Source: Methylobacterium sp. Leaf465 (GTDB taxonomy: Bacteria; Pseudomonadota; Alphaproteobacteria; Rhizobiales; Beijerinckiaceae). Taken from it: DNA of 64,000 bases. The notes under the pieces are model-generated. The model searched no databases. It had not been told where the DNA came from and saw only the letters and a program-made list of their open reading frames with translations. Numbering within the stretch: the stretch's first letter is position 1; the number at the start of each line of letters is the position of its first letter. Below, one piece after another: positions 1-9,195 of this stretch. The stretch is taken from contig NZ_LMRA01000023.1 of assembly GCF_001424705.1 (NCBI RefSeq), positions 313,004-377,003 of the forward strand, written 5' to 3'. Made by a program: the position numbers and the translations under genes.

Positions 1-208
1 GCCGTCGCAGTGTGGCTTTTCTGCGCTCCTGCGCGGCCATCGCCTCCGAAGCCTCTAAAGTTAAGCTTAAGCCTCTTCCGGGACGATTCCGCCTCGCGCT
101 AGTGTGGGCTGATTCCTCAGATGGAGTGGCTCGCAGCCGGCCTCCGGCCGGTTGCGGGATGGGCGCCTTTCGGCGTCTCATCGAAGATTCGTGGAGGCGG
201 GACGGATC

Positions 209-2707
209 ATGAGGGTCGAACGAACGGCGCGCGCCCTGCTGTGCGCCGGCTCTCTCGCCGTCGCCGTGGCCGGTCCCCCGGCGCGGGCGGCCGGGACGGG
301 GCTGGATGCCGGCGCTGCCGTCTCGGGGTTCGGGCAACACACGCACAACGCGGCCGGTCTCGCCATCCTGATCGGCCTGACGGTGTTCGCCACCATCGTG
401 GCCCTGCTGCACATGCGCGAGCGCAGCCGTTGGACCCGGCGCGAGCGCGACCTCGTGACCGAGCTGTCGGCCCTGCGCGAGTCCCACGACCGCGCCGAAA
501 TGCTCCTGAACGCCGAGCGCCAGGTCCTCATCACTTGGTCGGGCCGCGGCGCGCCGACCATCGAGGGCGATCTCGGCCTCATCGATGGCCGGCGCGCGCC
601 CGGCGACGCCGATCCCGGCCTGCCCGGCTTCGAGACCTGGCTGCATGCGGTCGACGCCGACGCCCTGAACACGGCCGTCGAGGCGCTGCGCGCCCGCGGT
701 GCCGGCTTCCGCCTGAGCCTGCGCACCCAGTCGGGCCGCTTCATCGACGCGCACGGGCAGGCCCTGTCCGGCCGCGCGATCCTGCGCCTGCGCGAGACGA
801 CCGACGAGAAGCGCGAACTCATCGACCTGCGCCTCACCCTGTACGAGGCCAAGCGCGGCCTTTCGGCGCTCGGCAGTCTCCTGGACGCGATCCCGCATCC
901 GGTCTGGCGCCGCAACCGCGACGGGGCGCTCGCCTGGGTCAACCTCGCCTACGTCGCGGCGGTGGAGGGGGGCACCCGGGAGCACGCCCTCGAGGCCGGC
1001 GTCGAACTCCTCGACCGGCAGGCCCGGGACCTCATCGCCCGCGACGAATCCGGCCGCCTGGCCACCGGGGGGCGCGTCCCGCATCGTCTCTCCGCCGTGG
1101 TGGCGGGCGGCCGGCGGACCCTCGACGTCACCGAGAGCGCCATCGAGACCGGCCGCGTCGGCATCGCCGTCGACGTCTCGGAGCTCGAGAGCGTCCGCGC
1201 CGACCTGCAGCGGCAGATGGATGCCAACGTCCGCACCCTCGACCAGCTGCCCACCGCCGTGGCGATGTTCGACGCCCGCCAGCGCCTGATCTTCCACAAC
1301 GCCGCCTACCGCCAGCTCTGGGACCTCGACCCGGCCTTCCTCGACGGCCGCCCCCTCGACGGCGAGATCCTCGACCGGCTGCGCGCCGCCCGGAAGCTGC
1401 CCGAGCAGGCCGACTTCAAGTCCTGGAAGGCCGACGTGCTCGCTGCCTACCGCGCCGTGGAGGCCAACGAGGCCTGGTGGTACCTGCCCGACGGGCGCTC
1501 GCTGCGCGTCGTCGCCGATCCCAACCCGCAGGGCGGCCTGACCTACCTGTTCGACGACGTCTCGGAGAACATGAAGCTCGAATCCCGCTACAACGCGCTG
1601 ATGCGGGTCCAGGCCGAGACCCTCGACACCCTGAAGGAGCCCGTGGCGGTGTTCGGCGCCGACGGCCGGCTGACCTTCGCCAACCGTGCCTTCGCGACCC
1701 TGTGGCGCCTCGATCCCGAGACCCTGCGCGAGCGCCCCCGGGTCGATGCCGTCATCGCCGCCTGCCAGACCCTCTCGCCCGACGAGGACCCGTGGATCGA
1801 CATCCGCGGCGCCATCACAGGCCTGGAAAGCCGCGCCGGCCTGACCTGCCGCCTGGAGATCGTCGACGGCACCGTGCTCGACTGCGCCGCCCAACCGCTG
1901 CCCGAGGGCGCGACGCTGCTCACCCTCATCGACGTTACCGCCAGCGTGAACGTGGAGCGCGCGCTCACCGACAAGAACGACGCCCTGGAGCGGACCTCGC
2001 AGTTGCGCGACACCTTCGTGAACCACGTCTCCTACGAGCTGCGCTCGCCGCTCACCAACATCATCGGCTTCACCCAGCTCCTCGGCGACGAGACGGTGGG
2101 CGCCCTGAACGAGCGCCAGCGCGAGTATTCCGGCCACATCATGCGCTCGTCGGGCGCGCTGCTCGTGATGATCAACGACATCCTCGATCTCGCCTCCATC
2201 GATGCGGGCTCCCTCGAGCTCACCCGCGAGGTGGTCGACGTCCGCGCCACCGTCGATGCCGCCGTGCGCGGGCTGGAGGACCGGCTCGCCGATTCCGCCA
2301 TCGCCCTCGATCTCGACGTGCCCGACGATGTCGGCACCTTCGTGGCCGACGGCAAGCGCGTCCGCCAGATCCTGTTCAACCTCCTGTCGAACGCCGTCGG
2401 TTTCTCGGCGCCGGGCCAGCAGGTCCGCGTGGAGGTCCGCCGCAACGCCTCGGAACTGACCCTGGCGGTGGCCGACCAGGGGCAGGGCATGCCGCCCGAC
2501 GTCGCCGCGCGGGTCTTCGACCGCTTCGAGAGCCACACCCTCGGCACCCGCCATCGCGGCGTCGGCCTCGGCCTGTCGATCGTGCGCTCCTTCGTGGAAC
2601 TGCATGGCGGACGCGTCGGCCTGGACTCGGCCCCCGGCGCCGGCACCCGCGTCACCTGCACCTTCCCGATCACCGAGCCGACCGCGCGGCGGGATGCCGC
2701 CGAGTAG
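209..2707 (+). CDS. divL: DivL-type PAS sensor (tyrosine pseudokinase)
   Basis: A PAS-containing, histidine-kinase-like membrane protein of 832 aa. In Caulobacter, DivL works with CckA and DivK to control CtrA phosphorylation and cell polarity. Residues 1-28 look like a signal or first hydrophobic segment, and residues 50-68 form a clear membrane helix. PAS-like repeats start near residues 225, 345 and 474. The dimerisation box reads VSYELRSPL, with Tyr609 where kinases carry the phospho-accepting His; this is the hallmark of DivL. The ATP-binding lobe looks intact: NLLSNA (N-box), DQGQGMP (G1) and GVGLGLS (G2). I chose the ATG at 209 because it follows a GGAGG-like site and starts the hydrophobic segment; an upstream in-frame ATG at 152 adds a polar stretch. 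The downstream tsaE/murU/addBA order supports the call. The alternative is an ordinary PAS kinase, but the Tyr argues against it. Confidence 0.85.
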   Translation: MRVERTARALLCAGSLAVAVAGPPARAAGTGLDAGAAVSGFGQHTHNAAGLAILIGLTVFATIVALLHMRERSRWTRRERDLVTELSALRESHDRAEMLLNAERQVLITWSGRGAPTIEGDLGLIDGRRAPGDADPGLPGFETWLHAVDADALNTAVEALRARGAGFRLSLRTQSGRFIDAHGQALSGRAILRLRETTDEKRELIDLRLTLYEAKRGLSALGSLLDAIPHPVWRRNRDGALAWVNLAYVAAVEGGTREHALEAGVELLDRQARDLIARDESGRLATGGRVPHRLSAVVAGGRRTLDVTESAIETGRVGIAVDVSELESVRADLQRQMDANVRTLDQLPTAVAMFDARQRLIFHNAAYRQLWDLDPAFLDGRPLDGEILDRLRAARKLPEQADFKSWKADVLAAYRAVEANEAWWYLPDGRSLRVVADPNPQGGLTYLFDDVSENMKLESRYNALMRVQAETLDTLKEPVAVFGADGRLTFANRAFATLWRLDPETLRERPRVDAVIAACQTLSPDEDPWIDIRGAITGLESRAGLTCRLEIVDGTVLDCAAQPLPEGATLLTLIDVTASVNVERALTDKNDALERTSQLRDTFVNHVSYELRSPLTNIIGFTQLLGDETVGALNERQREYSGHIMRSSGALLVMINDILDLASIDAGSLELTREVVDVRATVDAAVRGLEDRLADSAIALDLDVPDDVGTFVADGKRVRQILFNLLSNAVGFSAPGQQVRVEVRRNASELTLAVADQGQGMPPDVAARVFDRFESHTLGTRHRGVGLGLSIVRSFVELHGGRVGLDSAPGAGTRVTCTFPITEPTARRDAAE

Positions 2708-2842
2708 GGGCGCCGGACGGGGGCGTCCCCATGGAGCCTTCGGTCCGTCCGCGATTTGGTTAAGGATGCTCCGGTATGACAGCGGGGCTCCGCGCGATCC
2801 GGGTCCGGCCGGGGCGGCGCACGGCCATGGAGGAGTTGGGCG

Positions 2843-4426
2843 TTGAACGAGGATGGTGCCGACACGCCCCAGCGTGAGGTGAAATCGGCCTGGGAGATCA
2901 TGCTGCCGGAGGAGAGCGCCACCGAGGATCTCGGCCGCTTCCTCGCGGGGCTCCTCGTGCCGGGGGACATCGTCGCCCTGTCCGGCGGCCTCGGCGGCGG
3001 CAAGACCACCCTCGCGCGCGCGCTGATCCGGGAACTCGTGGGCGACCCGGACCTCGACGTGCCGAGCCCGACCTTCACGCTGATCCAGCCCTACGAGGCC
3101 GCCGACGGGCGGGCCATCGTGCATGCCGACCTCTACCGCCTGCGCAGCCCCGACGAACTCGTGGAGCTCGGCTTCGACGAGATGGCCGAGACCGCCATCA
3201 CCCTGGTGGAGTGGCCCGAGCGCCTGGGACACCGCGACGCGCCGATGCTGACCGTCGACCTGTCCCTGCGGGCCGAGTTCGGGGACGGGGCGCGCTTCGC
3301 CCGCATCGACGGCAGCGGCGGCATGGCCGCCCGGCTCAAGCGGGCGCGCGCGCTGCGCCTCCTCCTCGTCCGCAGCGGCTGGGACGAGGCCGCCCGCGTC
3401 AACATGCAGGGCGACGCCTCCTCGCGGGCCTACGAGCGGCTCGTGAAGCCGGACGGCAAGACCGCCGTGCTGATGATCTCGCCGCCCCGCGCCGACGGCC
3501 CCCCGGTCCGCAACGGCCGCCCCTACAGCGCCATCGTCAAGCTCGCCGAGAGCGTGCACGCCTTCGTCGGCATGGATCGCGGCCTGCGCGCCCTCGGTTT
3601 CTCGGCGCCCCGCATCTACGGCGAGGACCTCGCCGAGGGTCTGCTGATCCTGGAGGATCTCGGCACCGAACCGGTGGTCGACGCCAACGGGCCGCGCCCG
3701 GAGCGTTACGCCGAGGCGGTGCGCCTCCTGGCCAAGCTCCACGCCACCGAGCTGCCGGGCGTCCTCCCCGTGGCCGACGGCATCGACCACGTGCTGCCGC
3801 CCTACGACCTCGAAGCCCTGGTGTTCGAGACCGAACTGCTGCCCGACTGGTACTGCCCGGCGATCCGCGGGGGCGAGCTGCCCCACGCGGCCCGGTCCGA
3901 ATTCGTGGCCCTGTGGGCGGAGGTGCTCGACAGCATCAAGCCCGACCGCCCGACCTGGACCCTGCGGGACTACCACTCGCCGAACCTGATCTGGCTGCCC
4001 GAGCGCGAGGGGCTGGAGCGCATCGGCGTCATCGACTTCCAGGATGCGGTTCTCGGCCATCCGGCCTACGACGTCGCCTCGCTCCTCCAGGACGCTCGGG
4101 TGGACGCGACCGCCGAGTTCGAGCTGCGCCTCCTCGGCCTCTACGTGCGCGAGCGCCGGGCCCGCGAGCCCGACTTCGACATGCAGGCCTTCGCCCGGGC
4201 CTACGCGGTGCTGGCCGCCCAGCGCGCCACCAAGATTCTCGGCATCTTCGCCCGCCTCGACCGGCGTGACGGCAAGCCGGCCTACCTCGCGCACCTGCCG
4301 CGCATCGAGGGCTACCTCGCGCGCAACCTCAACCACCCGGCCCTGACCCATCTGCGCCTCTGGCACGAGGCGCACCTGCCGCACCTCGTGCCGAAGGCCG
4401 GGGGCGAGCCGGCCGAGGGCGGCTGA
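2843..4426 (+). CDS. tsaE: TsaE-AmgK fusion: t6A ATPase plus sugar kinase domain
   Basis: A two-domain protein of 527 aa. Residues about 15-160 are TsaE, the ATPase of the tRNA threonylcarbamoyladenosine (t6A37) complex, with Walker A GGLGGGKT at 48-55 followed by a typical VPSPTFTLIQ segment. Residues about 170-510 are an aminoglycoside-phosphotransferase fold with DYHSPN at 376-381 and DFQDA at 398-402, matching AmgK, the anomeric MurNAc/GlcNAc kinase of peptidoglycan recycling. The next gene encodes a MurU-like enzyme, which would use the sugar-1-phosphate. Start: the TTG at 2843 sits 7 nt after AGGAG; the next in-frame ATG (2900) would cut into the TsaE domain. TsaE alone is usually about 150 aa, so this is a genuine fusion, not a misread frame. 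The sugar-kinase role is inferred from motif and neighbour. Confidence 0.85.
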   Translation: MNEDGADTPQREVKSAWEIMLPEESATEDLGRFLAGLLVPGDIVALSGGLGGGKTTLARALIRELVGDPDLDVPSPTFTLIQPYEAADGRAIVHADLYRLRSPDELVELGFDEMAETAITLVEWPERLGHRDAPMLTVDLSLRAEFGDGARFARIDGSGGMAARLKRARALRLLLVRSGWDEAARVNMQGDASSRAYERLVKPDGKTAVLMISPPRADGPPVRNGRPYSAIVKLAESVHAFVGMDRGLRALGFSAPRIYGEDLAEGLLILEDLGTEPVVDANGPRPERYAEAVRLLAKLHATELPGVLPVADGIDHVLPPYDLEALVFETELLPDWYCPAIRGGELPHAARSEFVALWAEVLDSIKPDRPTWTLRDYHSPNLIWLPEREGLERIGVIDFQDAVLGHPAYDVASLLQDARVDATAEFELRLLGLYVRERRAREPDFDMQAFARAYAVLAAQRATKILGIFARLDRRDGKPAYLAHLPRIEGYLARNLNHPALTHLRLWHEAHLPHLVPKAGGEPAEGG

Positions 4427-4502
4427 AGACCCGCGATGCCCGCGGGGAGGCTGCCGGAGGGCGGCCGCGCCCGCCCGAGACCTCTCCGACGAGACGAACG
4501 CC

Positions 4503-5240
4503 ATGTCCGACACAGCCCCCATCACCCGCGCCTTCGTCCTCGCGGCGGGCCTCGGCAAGCGCATGCGCCCGATCACCGCGACGGTGCCCAAGCCCCTGGT
4601 GGAGGTGGCCGGCCGGGCGCTCCTCGACCACGCCCTCGACCGGGCGGCGGAGGGCGGCATCACCGAGGCGGTGGTCAACGTCCACTACCTCGCCGACCTG
4701 ATCGAGGGGCACGTGGGCAAGCGCCGGACCGCCCCGGCGATCGTGCTCTCGGACGAGCGCGACGCCCTGCTGGAGACCGGTGGCGGCGTGAAGAAGGCCC
4801 TGCCGCTCCTCGGCGAGGACCCGTTCGTGGTCTTCAACGCCGACTCGTTCTGGCTGGAGGGCCCGGAGTCGAATCTCGGCCGCCTCATCGCCGCCTGGGA
4901 CCCGGCGGCGATGGACATCCTCCTCCTCGTCGCCCCGACCGCGACGAGCCTCGGCTACGAGGGCAACGGCGACTTCGCGATGGATTCGTCCGGGGCCCTA
5001 GAGCGCCGCGGCGAGCGCGAGGTGGCGCCGTTCATCTATGCCGGCGTCGCCATCCTGAAGCCCGGCCTGTTCGCCGGGACCCCGGAAGGGGCCTTCTCCC
5101 TCAACCTCCTGTTCGACCGGGCCATCGCGGCCGGCCGCCTGCATGGCCTGCGCCTCGACGGGCAATGGCTCCACGTCGGCACGCCGGAGGCGATCACGGC
5201 GGCCGAGGCTCGGGTGAAGTCCACGGCGCCGACGCTCTGA
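4503..5240 (+). CDS. murU: MurU-like nucleotidyltransferase (MurNAc-1-P uridylyltransferase)
   Basis: A sugar-phosphate nucleotidyltransferase of 245 aa. The N-terminal signature AAGLGKRMRPIT (residues 14-25) followed by PKPL (29-32) binds the NTP, and an ETGGG segment and a ...NAD... metal site follow, as in the RmlA/MurU fold. MurU converts MurNAc-alpha-1-phosphate to UDP-MurNAc, which bypasses de novo synthesis and fosfomycin-sensitive MurA. It lies 76 bp after the AmgK domain of the preceding fusion, which would make its substrate. Other nucleotidyltransferases (mannose-1-P or glucose-1-P) share the motif, so substrate assignment rests on context. Confidence 0.82.
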   Translation: MSDTAPITRAFVLAAGLGKRMRPITATVPKPLVEVAGRALLDHALDRAAEGGITEAVVNVHYLADLIEGHVGKRRTAPAIVLSDERDALLETGGGVKKALPLLGEDPFVVFNADSFWLEGPESNLGRLIAAWDPAAMDILLLVAPTATSLGYEGNGDFAMDSSGALERRGEREVAPFIYAGVAILKPGLFAGTPEGAFSLNLLFDRAIAAGRLHGLRLDGQWLHVGTPEAITAAEARVKSTAPTL

Positions 5241-5295
5241 GCGCAGGTCGGCGATTCCGCGGGGCATCGCATTCCCGGGCCGGGGATTTGGTGGC

Positions 5296-8200
5296 ATGGA
5301 GGGTGGGATGCCGACCTCAGACGTCCCGACCGCCCACGTCTTCTCGATCCCGCCCGGCGCGCCCTTCCTGCCGACCCTCGCCGACGCCCTGATTTCGGGG
5401 CGCCTCGTGGGCGCGATCGGCGACGACCCCTTCGCGCTCGCCTCCGTCACCCTCTACCTGCCGACCCAGAGGGCGGTGCGGGCGCTGGCCGCGATCCTCG
5501 CCGCGCGCCTCGGTCACGCCGCCCTGCTGCCCCGGATGGTCCCCCTCGGCGAGGCCGACGAGGCGGAGCTGGATCTCGCTGCCAACCCGCTCCTCGAGAA
5601 CGGTCCCGACCGTCTCGCCCCGGCGATGCCGCCTCTGGAGCGCCGCCTCATCCTCGCCCGCCTCGTTCAGGGCTGGGCCGAGGCGGTGGACCGCACGCTG
5701 CTGCCCATCGACGACGACGTGCCCTTCCTGGTGCCGTCCTCCCCCGCCGACGCGATCGGGCTCGCCGCGGACCTCGAACGCCTCATGGACGCGCTCACCG
5801 TCGAGGGGCTGCCCTGGGACGAGATCGGCGGCGCCGTGGAGGCCGAGTACTCGCGCTATTTCGGCCTGACCCTGGATTTCGTGAGGATCGCCGCCGAGGC
5901 CTGGCCCGGGATCCTCGCCGAGCGCGGGATGAGCGACCCGGTCTCGCGCTCGCGCCGCCTCGTCCTGGCCGAAGCCGACCGGCTGATGCGGGATCGGCCC
6001 GCCGACCCGGTGATCGTGGCGGGCTCGACCGGCTCTGTGCCGGCCACCGCGAAGCTGATCGCCGCGGTGGCCGGGTTGCCCCGCGGCGTCGTGGTTCTGC
6101 CGGGCCTCGACTCCGAGCTCGACGGCGACGGCTGGGACGCCATCGAGACCGGCGAGGGCTTTTCGCGCGAGATCGCCCACGGCCATCCGCAGGCGGTCCT
6201 GCATCGCCTCCTCGGTCCGGCCGGTCTCGACCGCGACCGGGCGCAGGTGGCGACCCTCGGAGAGACCTCTGCCGAGTCCCACGCCCGCTTCGGGCTGCTG
6301 TCGCAGGCCCTGCGCCCGGCCGAGACCACCGAGGCCTGGGCCGCCCTGGACCCTGCCGACCGCGCGCGGCTGGCGGAGGAGGGCCTGCGGGGCCTCGCCG
6401 TGGTCGAGGCCAGCGACGAGCGGGAAGAGGCGCTGATCATCGCCATCGCCCTGCGCGAGACCCTGGAAACGCCGGGCGCGACCGCGGCCCTGGTGACCCC
6501 GGACCGCGCCCTGGCCCTGCGCGTCGCGGCCGAACTCGCCCGTTGGGGCATCGTCGCGGAGGATTCCGGCGGCGAGGCCCTGTCGCGCAGCCGGGCCGGG
6601 CGCCTGGCGCGGCTCGCCGCCGAGGTCGCGGCCGATCTCCAGCCGGCCCGGCTGATCACGCTCCTGTCCCATCCCTATGTCCGCCTCGGCCTGCCGCGCA
6701 GGGACGTGGTCCGGGCCGCCGCCGCCCTGGAGATCGGCACCCTGCGCGGGCCCGCCCCGGCGCCGGGCTTCGCCGGGTTGCGGCAGGCCCTGGCCGACCA
6801 GCGCAGCGCCACCGGGCGACGGCCCCGCGCCAAGCGCCGCCTGACCGAGCGCGACTGGGACCTCGCCGCCGGACTCCTGGACCGGCTGCAGGTGGCCTTC
6901 GACGGCTTCCTCGACGCCGATCACCGCGGCGTCGGCAACCTCGTCGCCTATGCCGCCTGCCACCGCGCCACCTTCGACCGGCTGATCGACGCGGCCGAGG
7001 GCGAGGCCGTCGACGACGCCTCGCTCGGCGTGCTCGACACCCTGTTCGACGACCTCGAGATGGCCGAACCCGGCCTGCTGCCCGGCCGCTTCGGCGACTA
7101 CCCCGCCTTCTTCACGGCGCTCGCCCGCGAGCGGCTGGTGGCCTGCAGCGACGGGCGCCCGCATCCGCGCCTGCGCATCCTCGGTTTGCTGGAGGCCCGG
7201 CTGATGAGCGTCGACCGGGTCGTGCTCGGCGGCCTCGACGAGGGCGTCTGGCCGATGAAGACCACCACCGACGCCTTCCTCAACCGGCCCATGCGCGAGC
7301 GCATCGGCCTCAACCCGCCCGAGCGCCGGATCGGCCAGAGCGCCCACGACTTCGTCCAGGCCCTCGGCCACCACGACGCCCTCATCACCCGGGCGGCCAA
7401 GCGCGAAGGCGCACCGACCGTGCCGTCGCGCTTCCTGCAGCGCCTGCGCGCCTTCACGGGCGACGCCGGCTGGAACCGGGCGTTGGCCGCCGGGCGCCGC
7501 TTCTCGGCCTACGCCGCCGCCCTCGACCAGGGTACCGGCCCGGCGCAGGCCCGTCTCAAGCAGCCCCGTCCGAAGCCGGATCCGGCCCTGTTCCCGCGGT
7601 CCCTGAGCGTCACCGAGGTCGAGACCCTGGTGCGCGACCCCTATGTGATCTTCGCCCGGCACGTCCTCGGCCTCGATCCGCTGGATCCGGTGGCGGCCGA
7701 GCCGGGGGCCGCCGACCGCGGCACGCTGATCCACGAGATTCTCGGAGATTTCGCCGAGCGCTACCCGGATTCCCTTCCGGACGGCACCTTGGCAGCAGAG
7801 GTCTTGGCCGGCATGGCGGCGAACGCCTTTGCGTCGATCAACGATACCTACCCTTCGCTGTACGCGGAATGGTGGCCCCGCTTCGTGAGGTTGTCGGAAG
7901 AATATCTCGCCTGGGAGGGTGAGCGCCGGGCGCAGCTGGGCCGGGTGCATCCGGAAATCTCCGGCAAATGGGTGATCCCGATGGGCACCGAGACCTTCAC
8001 CCTGCGGGCGCGGGCCGACCGGATCGAGCGGCGCCGCGACGGCGGGGCCTGCATCGTCGACTTCAAGACCGGGCTGCCGCCGAGCAACAAGGAGGTCTTC
8101 GCCGGATTCTCGCCCCAGCTCACCCTGGAGGCGGCGATGCTCATGGCCGGGGCCTTCGACGGCTTCCCCGCCACCACGCTGACGCCGGACCTCCTCTACG

Positions 8201-8448
8201 TCCACGCCTCGGGCGGCCGCAAACCCTTCGAGCCCCTGGCGGTGAAGCCGCCGCGGGGCGACGAGCGCGAGGTCGCCGCCATCGTGGCCGAGCACGTCGC
8301 CCGCTTCCGCGGCCTCGTCGCCCGCTTCCTCACGGGCGAGGCCGCCTACACCTCCCGACCCTACCCGAAATACGCCAAGTCCTACGGCGACTACGACCAC
8401 CTCGCCCGGGTGCTCGAATGGTCGCTCGGCGGCGAGGGGGAGGGCTGA
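5296..8448 (+). CDS. addB: Double-strand break repair protein AddB
   Basis: The AddB subunit of the AddAB helicase-nuclease, 1050 aa, which resects double-strand ends for RecA loading. It replaces RecBCD in this lineage. The C-terminal PD-(D/E)XK nuclease is visible: ARADRIERR leads into IVDFKTG with the catalytic Asp near residue 922 and Lys near 924. The N-terminal half is the degenerate helicase-like part. Two starts are close: ATG 5296, and ATG 5308 preceded by GGAGGG; the difference is four residues. Normally addA follows directly, but here 743 bp holding a toxin-antitoxin pair separate them. Confidence 0.93.
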   Translation: MEGGMPTSDVPTAHVFSIPPGAPFLPTLADALISGRLVGAIGDDPFALASVTLYLPTQRAVRALAAILAARLGHAALLPRMVPLGEADEAELDLAANPLLENGPDRLAPAMPPLERRLILARLVQGWAEAVDRTLLPIDDDVPFLVPSSPADAIGLAADLERLMDALTVEGLPWDEIGGAVEAEYSRYFGLTLDFVRIAAEAWPGILAERGMSDPVSRSRRLVLAEADRLMRDRPADPVIVAGSTGSVPATAKLIAAVAGLPRGVVVLPGLDSELDGDGWDAIETGEGFSREIAHGHPQAVLHRLLGPAGLDRDRAQVATLGETSAESHARFGLLSQALRPAETTEAWAALDPADRARLAEEGLRGLAVVEASDEREEALIIAIALRETLETPGATAALVTPDRALALRVAAELARWGIVAEDSGGEALSRSRAGRLARLAAEVAADLQPARLITLLSHPYVRLGLPRRDVVRAAAALEIGTLRGPAPAPGFAGLRQALADQRSATGRRPRAKRRLTERDWDLAAGLLDRLQVAFDGFLDADHRGVGNLVAYAACHRATFDRLIDAAEGEAVDDASLGVLDTLFDDLEMAEPGLLPGRFGDYPAFFTALARERLVACSDGRPHPRLRILGLLEARLMSVDRVVLGGLDEGVWPMKTTTDAFLNRPMRERIGLNPPERRIGQSAHDFVQALGHHDALITRAAKREGAPTVPSRFLQRLRAFTGDAGWNRALAAGRRFSAYAAALDQGTGPAQARLKQPRPKPDPALFPRSLSVTEVETLVRDPYVIFARHVLGLDPLDPVAAEPGAADRGTLIHEILGDFAERYPDSLPDGTLAAEVLAGMAANAFASINDTYPSLYAEWWPRFVRLSEEYLAWEGERRAQLGRVHPEISGKWVIPMGTETFTLRARADRIERRRDGGACIVDFKTGLPPSNKEVFAGFSPQLTLEAAMLMAGAFDGFPATTLTPDLLYVHASGGRKPFEPLAVKPPRGDEREVAAIVAEHVARFRGLVARFLTGEAAYTSRPYPKYAKSYGDYDHLARVLEWSLGGEGEG

Positions 8449-8485
8449 AGGACCGCGCGGGACAAGCCGGATTTCGCTCTTGACC

Positions 8486-8503
8486 GATATCGCCCGCAAT
8501 ATC
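8486..8503. promoter_or_regulatory. Possible operator palindrome before the PIN toxin gene
   Basis: GATAT and ATATC half sites flank an 8-bp centre (CGCCCGCA), 11 bp before the toxin ATG. A TTGACC hexamer lies at 8480-8485. Type II toxin-antitoxin modules are usually autorepressed through such palindromes, so this is a reasonable operator candidate. It rests only on symmetry and position. Confidence 0.3.
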
Positions 8504-8514
8504 ATCCTGAGAAG

Positions 8515-8928
8515 ATGATCGTCGTCGATGCCAACGTCGTGCTCGGCGCGCTGCGATCCCGCAACGGCGCATCCCACGCCGTGCTGCGGGGGCTGCTCAC
8601 CCGCCGGTTTTCGTTCGCGCTCTCGCCCGCGATGGTGTTCGAGTACGAGGATGTCCTCAAACGTCCGGGGCTCCTGGGGCCTACGCCCTGGATCGAAGAG
8701 GCCGGGATCGACACGATCCTGGACGCTTTGTGCGCGACCGCGGTCCTGACCCTGCCCTGGTTCCGCTTCAGGCCGTTCCTGGATGATCCGAAGGATGATC
8801 TCTACGTCGAATGCGCCCTGGCCGCCGGAGCCGAATTGATCCTGACCGACGATCGCCACTTCCGAAAGCCGGTCCTGTCGGCTTTCGGTCTTCGGGCGAT
8901 GACCCCGCAAGCCTACCTGACCCGCTGA
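8515..8928 (+). CDS. PIN-domain toxin of a type II toxin-antitoxin pair
   Basis: A 137-aa PIN-family protein of the COG1569 type. It opens IVVDANVVLGALRS, which supplies the first catalytic Asp (residue 5), has a conserved acidic FEYEDVL stretch near residue 43, and LILTDDRHF near residue 105 with further active-site Asp residues. Such toxins are metal-dependent RNases that act on RNA in the cytoplasm. The partner gene starts 18 bp downstream, so the order is toxin first, antitoxin second. The pair sits inside the addB-addA operon. Activity and target RNA cannot be read from the sequence. Confidence 0.82.
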   Translation: MIVVDANVVLGALRSRNGASHAVLRGLLTRRFSFALSPAMVFEYEDVLKRPGLLGPTPWIEEAGIDTILDALCATAVLTLPWFRFRPFLDDPKDDLYVECALAAGAELILTDDRHFRKPVLSAFGLRAMTPQAYLTR

Positions 8929-8946
8929 CAGATACGAGGATGGGCC

Positions 8947-9195
8947 ATGCCGAACTTCGCACTCCGCCTGCCCGACCACGTCATGTCCCAGGCCAAGACG
9001 GCCGCTGACGAGGACAACGTCTCCATCAACCAGTTGCTCGTCGCCTTCATCGCGGAGGGCCTCGGGCACCGTCGCGGCCTGAAGGCGCTCCAGGCGCGGG
9101 CCGAGCGCGCCGACGTGGAGGCGGCCCTGGCCCTGCTCGACGGGGCCCCCGACGTCCCCCCCGAGGCGAAGGACCGGATGAGGTCGGATCGATGA
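8947..9195 (+). CDS. Ribbon-helix-helix-like antitoxin
   Basis: A small 82-aa protein starting MPNFALRLPDHVMSQAK, with NVSINQLLVAFIAEGL after it. This is the pattern of a HicB/RHH-type DNA-binding domain: a short beta strand with alternating residues, then two helices. It probably neutralises the preceding PIN toxin and represses the module. Its stop (TGA 9193-9195) overlaps the addA start (ATG 9192), so translation is coupled and the module is transcribed with addA. The RHH call comes from sequence pattern only. Confidence 0.75.
   Translation: MPNFALRLPDHVMSQAKTAADEDNVSINQLLVAFIAEGLGHRRGLKALQARAERADVEAALALLDGAPDVPPEAKDRMRSDR

Noticed and set aside
5317..9069. A 1250-codon open frame on the minus strand opposite addB and the toxin module
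   Set aside because: It lies antisense to clear AddB motifs; in DNA this GC-rich, antisense frames stay open by chance, and its product is low-complexity.
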